Source: Hemicordylus capensis
Lineage: Eukaryota; Chordata; Lepidosauria; Squamata; Cordylidae
Direction of reading: 5' to 3'
Length of the DNA: 64,000 bases
Assembly: GCF_027244095.1 (NCBI RefSeq)
Contig: NC_069657.1
Span: 47,614,857 to 47,678,856, forward strand
A program made the position numbers and the translations under genes. The notes under the pieces were generated by a model. It was given only the letters and a program-made list of their open reading frames with translations. It searched no databases and was not told the origin of the DNA. This document shows positions 57,631-64,000 of this stretch, in pieces (position 1 is the stretch's first letter; the number at the start of each line of letters is the position of its first letter).

Positions 57631-57966
57631 CAGTGACGCTCTTACCCCTGGACTTTGGGGCCGAAGTCCAGGGCCTCCACACCCCTTGGGGGCTCCCAAA
57701 TCCTCTTTAGTTTGTCCTGGGTGTTGCGGTCGCCACTGGCCCACACTGTGCCAGGCGGCTGAGTGCGATTGTGACCTGTGCCAGGTGCTTTAGAGACAGA
57801 GTGAGGAAAGAAATATGTGGGCTGGGAATATGTTAAGCTGTGTGTTGAAATGTTTCTGCTAATGCATATTTGCATAAATATACCTGTTTTATATTCTTAC
57901 ATTCATGTGAGTTCAGTTGTGGTTTGTACCCTCAGGAACCCACGTTAAAAATACTGTGTGTATCAC

Positions 57967-58002
<36 letters not shown>

Positions 58003-58133
58003 GGGATGATGTGCATCCCTGATGTGTAAAGGGATGATGTGTGTGTAAGGGGCTGACGTGTGTGTGTGTGTGTGTGGGGATGTCTCTAAAGGCCTTTAGG
58101 TCCAGGCTCCAAAATTACCTAAGTGCACCTCTA
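57631..58133 (-). mobile_element. hAT-like element, CAGAGGTGC family, copy 2, with internal extension
   Basis: The reverse strand opens TAGAGGTGCACTTAGGTAAT and closes GAGCGTCACTG, like the 203-bp copy at 10226-10428. Flanks CGGCTCCC (57623-57630) and CAGCTCCC (58134-58141) form an 8-bp duplication with one change. About 300 extra bp lie in the middle, including GT runs at 57967-58000 and 58053-58076. Confidence 0.8.
57967..58076. repeat. (GT)n runs with duplicated unit inside the hAT copy
   Basis: Two GT runs are separated by two copies of an AAAGGGATGATGTG-type unit (58001 and 58027), so local tandem expansion has occurred. Confidence 0.85.
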
Positions 58134-58141
58134 CAGCTCCC

Positions 58142-58870
58142 TGATGATTTCTAATAAAGACATTGGAGAAAACCTAGTCTTGGATTCAGGTAAATATGAT
58201 AGCCTCAACAGTGTGCTGGGAAAGTTTTTCTTCAAGGGAAACCTTCTGATTTTGCAATAGGTAAAAAGTGTCCTTCCCCATAAGCTAGCAAAGATGCTCT
58301 GAACGTTCTTTGTGCTGTCGAATGCCTAGCCTGCTCCATTTGGCCCTGGGCAGGAAAGGGTTACTTGCTGTACAGCTGCATTCTCTGGCAGCAGGCAAAG
58401 CCAAGTGTGAGACAGTGAGGTCAGCATTACCTTCCACTGCTGAGGGCCCCTTGCTTGACAATGTTGACATTCCAGTACATTCCAGCCGTCCACAATAAGA
58501 GCCTTCATTTGCTCGTATTTCCTGACCCCTTTGGATTAAAACACGTGAAGTTAAATATATATACAGCCTGGCACACACGCACATAACACTGCACCAGAAA
58601 TAGACGGATGGGAAACCGTCTGCAGCTGTTGCTGCATAACACTCATTATCTGTGTCAAGCTCATCAGTGAAAGAAGCGCATAGGGTGGGGGCGAGGAAAG
58701 CGAGAAGATGACAGGATGTGCCGTTCAGGAGATGTGATGCATTGCCCGTCTGAATGGTGACATATTTCGATAAGGAAAACTACCTGAAAGTGAAGGAACT
58801 GGACAGGAAACATGGAATGCGAGATGTTAGGGCGCACAAAATGCAAATGCCACCAATATGGGTGGTGGTG
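58142..58870. other. Repeat-free intergenic block
   Basis: No transposon seen. 58140-58700 reads like possible conserved noncoding DNA (inference). No gene. Confidence 0.35.
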
Positions 58871-58874
58871 GTGA

Positions 58875-59110
58875 TGATAATAATTTGTGTAGTGCTTCTG
58901 AGTTTGCATACAAGACATTTCAAATACATAACTTATTGCAATCCTTACAACTGTGAGGCAGGCAAGCGTTATCACCCCCATTTTGCAGAAGGGGGCAGCT
59001 AAAGCCGAGAAAGAATGACTTGCCTACGGCTTCCCAGTGAGTTCATAGCAGAGGTAAGATTCAGACCTGGGTCTTTTTGGTCCACATTTCAGTTTCTTAG
59101 CCTACATTCT
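58875..59110 (-). repeat. MIR/CORE-SINE, reverse
   Basis: GCAATCCTTACAACTGTGAG, TATCACCCCCATTTTGCAGA, GAATGACTTGCCTACGGCTT and TCAGACCTGGGTCTTTTTGG match the reversed MIR order from tail towards the B box. An ancient element. Confidence 0.65.
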
Positions 59111-59360
59111 TAGGGCTGCATTGGAGTTACACATGATCAAGAAGATTAGGACTGTCTGCTACCATTAACTATGATCGCTAAAAATGGAACCACCATATCA
59201 GAGAATGGCATTCCGAGCAAGGAAGCACCAGCGCAGCTAGGGGAGACTCTCATCACTTCCAGACTAACTACACCAGTGATGGGGCAATGGGCTACCACAA
59301 TATGCCACCTGGGGAAGCCCTCTGTACCACACCACCACCAGAAAATATGTCCCTGAGGAC

Positions 59361-59510
59361 TGCCAGCGTAGTGTAGTGGTTAAAGCATTAGACTAGGAGC
59401 AGGGAGACTCTAGTTCAAATCCCAATTCAGCAATAAAACTCACTGGGGTGACTCCTTGGAGGAAGAGCAGGGTAGAAATGTGAAAATAAATAATTAAAAT
59501 AAAATTTCAA
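59361..59510 (+). repeat. Sauria SINE with internal deletion
   Basis: The tRNA head GCGTAGTGTAGTGGTTAAAG and B box AGTTCAAATCCCAATTC jump from ACTCACTGGGGTGACTC directly to CTTGGAGGAAGAGCAGGGTA. The middle third is missing. It ends in AATAAATAATTAAAATAAAA. Confidence 0.8.
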
Positions 59511-59522
59511 TGTTATTAAAAG

Positions 59523-59750
59523 CCAGTGTGGTGTAGTGATTAGAGTGCTGGGCTAGGACCGGGGAGACCCGAGTTCAAATCTCCATTCAGCCATGATACT
59601 TGCTGGGTGACTCTGGGCCAATCACTTCTCTCTCAGCCTAACCTACTTCACAGGGTTGTTGTGAGGAGAAACTTAAGTATGTTATACACCGCTCTGGGCT
59701 CCTTGGAGGAAAAGCGGGATATAAAATGTAAAAAATAAAAAATAAATAAG
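59523..59750 (+). repeat. Sauria SINE, full copy
   Basis: Head GCCAGTGTGGTGTAGTGATT, B box GAGTTCAAATCTCCATTC, body CTCTCTCAGCCTAACCTACT and CAGGGTTGTTGTGAGGAG, and Bov-B-like tail CTCCTTGGAGGAAAAGCGGG, then ATATAAAATGT and A-rich repeats. The reference copy for the family in this window. Confidence 0.92.
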
Positions 59751-61053
59751 TATTATCTCTGATTCCTGGATGCTGAGAGCAAATAACAAAGGGCAACACT
59801 ACCATACCTTGTTTGCGATCCTCCTTGAGTGGCTGCTGGAAAAAGCATGCTGGATTTTGATCTAATCAAGTGAGGCCATTCTGACATTTTTAAATAAAGG
59901 ACAGAAAGCAGACAAGAGCCACAGTTGTGATTTACATAAATTAACCTTAATTATTTTAGAGATGTGCATTTTAAAAACACTGGTGGCAAAGTGAGGTCAT
60001 ATGTGGTTTAGGACTGTTGAGTTGCGGATAAGGAACATGTTATAAATAGGCCTTGCTTACGCATTGCCACTTGAAACAATGGATTGAAATGCTGAGGTAT
60101 GGTTTCTGCAGGGGAAGTGTATCAGAACTAGGAAGATTTTGGATATGGTTGAGACTGCACCCTCAGAGCCACAGTGGGGAGCAACTTATAGGCCTGGCCA
60201 GTGCCCTCTCTGCCCTGAATGTATGCTCTGAATATGTCCCAGAATCCTCTGCAATGCACAGGGACAGGGACTCCATGGTAAACAGGCAGGCAGGGGTTCC
60301 TTGAGAGAGAAGTCAATGCAGGAGGGATTCCTGAAGGAGGGAAACTGTGAAAACCACTGCTGGAGTCTCCCAAAAAATTCTGATTTGTGTAGGAGTTGAA
60401 CTCCTTTCCCCACTGTGCTTCTGGGACATTCCCTTCTCTCTGCCTTCCCTTCTGTTTTAAGCCTTGTGTTGTCTGAAAGCCTTGGTCCTGTGAATTCCTG
60501 TGGGCAGTGCTCAGCTGAGATGCCTACCCTTCTCATGGCCCCTGACTGAAAGATCTCAGGCCTTGGAAAGCAGCAGCAGCAGCACTGAGGTGGAAGGCAG
60601 GGCAAAAGAGAAATAACCTCTCCTGTAAAAAGCAGCTGTATCTTCCCCCAAAGGCATATTGGGGCCTCATAGACAAGTTTAGATTGTAAAGCCTTAATCG
60701 GGTGCTGGAAGGGGTGAGGCCAAAAGTTTAATGTAGGATAAACATGCAAACCCCTTAAATCTCTTAGTGTTTGGCTTAACCTTGCCTTGACTCTGCAGAG
60801 ATAGCACTAAGGAAGGATGAGCTTCTGTTAGAAACAGGACTCTCTCTCTCTCCCTCGCCCCTCCCTAGGCTAGTGCCACTACTACAACATATCAGTGCAG
60901 AGTAAATCTTCCATATTGATTTCTGGCTGTTACGGATGGAGCATGCACCCCTCCCTCTGTACTCCATCGATGCAATTGTGACTGAGACACTGTATGGGTC
61001 AGATCCAAAATTATATCTGGCTGGGCATGCATGCTTGCTTTAGTTTGAATTTA
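59751..61053. other. Intergenic DNA, nothing recognised
   Basis: No repeat family or gene identified; a short (CT)n lies at 60840-60854. Confidence 0.35.
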
Positions 61054-61515
61054 ACACGGTCCCTTCATTAGTCAGAGCAGATTGACTTTTATTAGAGAAT
61101 GTTTAACATACGGTTTACAAAAGCAACAGTGAATAGAATTTCCCGATAAAACACGGCCGCGTACTAACGAATGTGTGGTTGCAATGGTAGAGAGAATATA
61201 GCACTGTACGCGAGTTCCTACGGGTTTGGGTAGAGTCCGGTTAAAAGAGTTCAGTGAGAGGAAAGTCCAAAAGGTCCAAGGGAGCGACAGATCCCGGCCT
61301 CACCTTGCGTGTGGCCGGCAGGGCCGTGCCAGTCTTCTTCTGCCAATTGCAGCCTCTGGGCATGGGTCCTTGATGCAGGGCAGAGGGTCTTCTCCAGGTC
61401 CAGGGGGTCCTCCAGGGGTGTTGTCAGCAGGAGTTCCTGGCGTGGTCAGCCGCTGTGCTGGCATGGTTCGTTTAGCATGCAGATATGTTATAGTTCACAC
61501 GGTCCCTTCATTAGT
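61054..61515 (-). mobile_element. Possible LTR-type fossil or retrocopy bounded by 19-bp direct repeats
   Basis: The 19-bp sequence ACACGGTCCCTTCATTAGT occurs at 61054-61072 and again at 61497-61515, exactly. The 424 bp between is GC-moderate. On the reverse strand it carries a polyadenylation-like AATAAAA close to the left repeat. That combination could be a solo LTR remnant or a polyadenylated retrocopy. Family and age are not determined; it looks non-functional. Confidence 0.35.
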
Positions 61516-62029
61516 ACATCCCTATCGTAGGCTTCTCATTTCATTTGCATAGTCCTGGCTGCTTGTCAGCCACTGCCCTTCAAGGAAAGGCTCAGGGTGG
61601 AATACTGCAGCTCTTGAGGCCTGGTCCTCTGCCATCTAGCTCTGCCCTGCCTGCCAGAAGGCGCTCTTGATCCCCCCCCCCATACTGCATAAAAACCTGG
61701 GTGGTGCAGTGATCCAGCCAGAACTATGCAAATGAAGCAGGACTGATGCACTGGCCATTTGAAAAGGGCAGAAGGTTGTCTGTCTCCCTCTCTGGAGGTC
61801 CAGGAAAGCATTTCTGATGCCCTTGCATAGGTGCATGGCTGCACATAGGTTTTTCTGTAATGGGGGGGGGGAAACAGAAATCCTATTGCATGAGTCATTA
61901 GTCCCCACTTCTGCACAGAGCCCAAATCCAGTATCCATGGCATCTGACAGATTGCCACGGCTGTCTGTGAGCTTTAATTTTTAAGAGGAAATAAAGTGCT
62001 GTTTTCCTGGTGATCTTGAGAATTGCTCA
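61516..62029. other. Intergenic DNA, nothing recognised
   Basis: No gene or repeat family identified; a G run lies at 61862-61870. Confidence 0.35.
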
Positions 62030-62370
62030 TGACATTGCAACGTTCTGTTCTGTAAATAATTGCAGGCTTTGCTGATGAGCCAGAAGAATGAAAAGGAGAT
62101 GAAGGAATCGGGGCTTTTTCTCGCAGCCATCCGCTTTGCTGTCAATATTTCACCTCTGTTGTCCAGGGGACATATTATGTGCGATCTGGGAATTTATTTC
62201 TTGAGCAAGTGCTGCTTTTCATTTTGGACCGCGTAAACAAAGGTGTCAGCCAAGCAGGAGCAGCTGCCAAGGGGCGGGTGGCTCACACTCCAGTGCCAGG
62301 CAGAGGCGGCCACTGCTGCTCGAGAGATGGATTGATCTGAGATTATTAGAAGGTGTTATTTAGAGGTGGC
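62030..62370. other. Candidate conserved noncoding element
   Basis: Repeat-free, balanced composition. Contains FOX/SOX-like GTAAACAAAGG at 62235-62245 and GTCAATATTTCAC at 62141-62153. Judged by eye only; needs alignment. Confidence 0.4.
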
Positions 62371-62534
62371 TGAAATTATTTGGCAAGTTCCAGTAGCCTA
62401 GTCATCCAAAGTGGGGGGCAGTGGGGAGGCTTCAAACAAAAAGCCACCTAGCACCATCTGTATTTGTGAAATCTTTAGACCAAACTAGCTCACAAACAAG
62501 GTATTGTGCTTGGGGGAATGACTTGCGGAAATGC

Positions 62535-62947
62535 TAGGGATGTATGAGTTGGTTCGAGTGTGAGCTGGATCGAGTTTCAACCAGCTTGGTTCGAGGGCTT
62601 GCCTTCAAGCTGTACCAGGCCCAGTTCGGCTCAAGCCAAACACCACCACCCCCCGGACAGTTCTGGGGTGTTAATAGGCATAACTCCCCCCCCCGTATGC
62701 CTCTGTGGCCCCAGGGTTTTTTGCTGCAGCCACGGGGTGTGTGTGTGTGTGTGTGTGTGTTGGCTTCCCTTACCTCCCGTCGGCCTCCCCGCAATCTCCA
62801 AAGGACCAGCTTGGCTCATTTTGAGGCCGTTTTGACCCTTTAAGAGCATGCAGCAGCTATTTTTGAGGCTGCTGCACATGCGTGTTGGTGCACATTTGCA
62901 TGGCTGGGTCATGAATAAATAAACTGGGCAAACCGGTTCCATCCTTA
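62535..62947. mobile_element. hAT-like non-autonomous element, TAGGGATGT family
   Basis: Opens TAGGGATGTATGAG and closes GGTTCCATCCTTA, a partial inverse. Flanks GGAAATGC (62527-62534) and GGAGATGC (62948-62955) form an 8-bp target duplication with one change. The end sequence is similar to 50573-51691, but the interior differs and includes (GT)n at 62739-62760. Confidence 0.8.
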
Positions 62948-62989
62948 GGAGATGCATGTTAAGAAGCCACCCACAGATCAGTAATCCTA

Positions 62990-63165
62990 AACTGGGCCAC
63001 AGCACAGTACTAAAGCAGCTGCTTTGTATGCAGAAGATCCCAGATTCAATCCCTGGTATCTCCAGGTAGGGCTGGGAGAGACTCCTTCCTCCCTCCTGAA
63101 ACCCTGGAGTATGCTGGTCAACATACTGAGCTAGATGGACCAATGGTCCAACTCAACAGGGCAGT
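62990..63165 (+). repeat. tRNA-headed SINE
   Basis: A-box region AGTACTAAAGCAGCTGCTTT, B box AGATTCAATCCCTGGTATC, body CTCCAGGTAGGGCTGGGAGA and tail GAGCTAGATGGACCAATGGT. Confidence 0.75.
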
Positions 63166-64000
63166 TCACTCAACCAACATTAGGTTAGGAGAAGCCTCCC
63201 TACTCTAATTTGGGATCTCTGTGCACTCCCGATTTTTGATTGCATGTCAGTGAATGTTGGAGATGGGGATCTTGATTGTGAGCTAAGCCCCAGCTGGGTT
63301 GCACCTGCACACCCTACCCAGATTCCATCCTCAGCTTCTCAAGCAGGTAGGAAGCAATGTCGATTGTGTGAACGGCCCTATTATAAGGCAGTTTCCTAAG
63401 TGAGGAAATCAGCAGCATGAGCACCAACATCCTTCTTGGCTTTCAGTAGATAAAAGTTTTGGCTGTTTAGGGAAAAGGAAAGCTAGATGATTTAGAGAAG
63501 GAGGTGCCGCCACCTTTTCATGGTGGGTGGACTGGGGAGTTGGCACATGACAGAAGATGACAGCTGTAACCCAGAAATAACCCCCTTGATGAGGAAGGCC
63601 ATGCAGCACAGAAAAGAATTTCAATAAATGGGAGGCATAGAGCTCTGGCATAAAATGATCTTAGCCAAAGGTGCACGCCAGAGGCCACCAAACAATGGAA
63701 AAAGAGCCAGCCAGTGGTTCTCAAAGTGCTTTGGATGCACATATCAATTAAGCATCACAGCATTACCTTGGAAGGCATATTATTCTGACCTCATTGAGGT
63801 ACACTGACAGGTTACCTTAAGGCCAAAAAGGAATCAGTGGCAGATGACAGTAGAAAAATAATAGTAATAATAAAGATGTCTATAGTATGGGTATTGGGGA
63901 ACGAAATCAGAGTCAAGGAGCTCCTTTATTCTGCATATTAGGAGAGAGCCATTACAAATAATGGCTGATGTGATGAGGACAATTACTCAGAGTTTCTTCC
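63166..64000. other. Intergenic DNA to the window end
   Basis: No gene or repeat family recognised; AT-rich towards the end. Confidence 0.35.

Noticed and set aside
60186-60749. 187-aa reverse-strand open frame
   Set aside because: No domain, no splice context and no codon-usage support; treated as chance.
62631-63143. 170-aa reverse-strand open frame
   Set aside because: Spans a hAT element, a GT run and a tRNA SINE.

Overview
The window looks like nuclear DNA of a squamate reptile (lizard or snake). It holds one vertebrate protein gene, an intronless IRF2BPL orthologue, in a gene-poor landscape. Squamate-type retroposons surround it: Sauria-SINE copies with a tRNA head and the Bov-B-style tail, 5S-rRNA-like SINEs, tRNA-headed SINEs, CR1-like LINE ends, an R4/Dong-like LINE end, and many small hAT-type DNA transposons. 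The species cannot be fixed from the sequence alone.

Layout. 1-12.5 kb is mostly unique, GC-moderate upstream DNA with few repeats, a consensus TATA box at 7.72 kb and several stretches that read like conserved noncoding DNA. 12.5-16.5 kb is the IRF2BPL transcription unit: CpG-island promoter, a long GC-rich leader with short upstream ORFs, a 733-codon single-exon CDS (13508-15709), and an AT-rich 3'UTR ending near an AATAAA at 16480. 16.5-21.5 kb is largely unique, with a second GC-rich, CpG-bearing patch at about 20.3-21.3 kb. 21.5-64 kb is intergenic DNA loaded with interspersed repeats; repeat-poor islands at about 33.0, 38.2, 43.3 and 62.0 kb are the best candidates for long-range regulatory elements of IRF2BPL or its neighbours.

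No second protein gene, tRNA, rRNA or CRISPR array was found. Other long open frames in and around the CpG island arise because GC-rich sequence lacks stop codons.

The most informative non-genic content is the transposon stratigraphy. At least seven hAT-like non-autonomous families occur, many with recognisable 8-bp target duplications. Several sit inside older repeats, so their relative ages can be read directly. A dispersed repeat of about 250 bp with inverted ends (three copies at 0.9, 21.6 and 49.7 kb), two of them interrupted by younger elements, could not be matched to a named family and is the best candidate for something undescribed.
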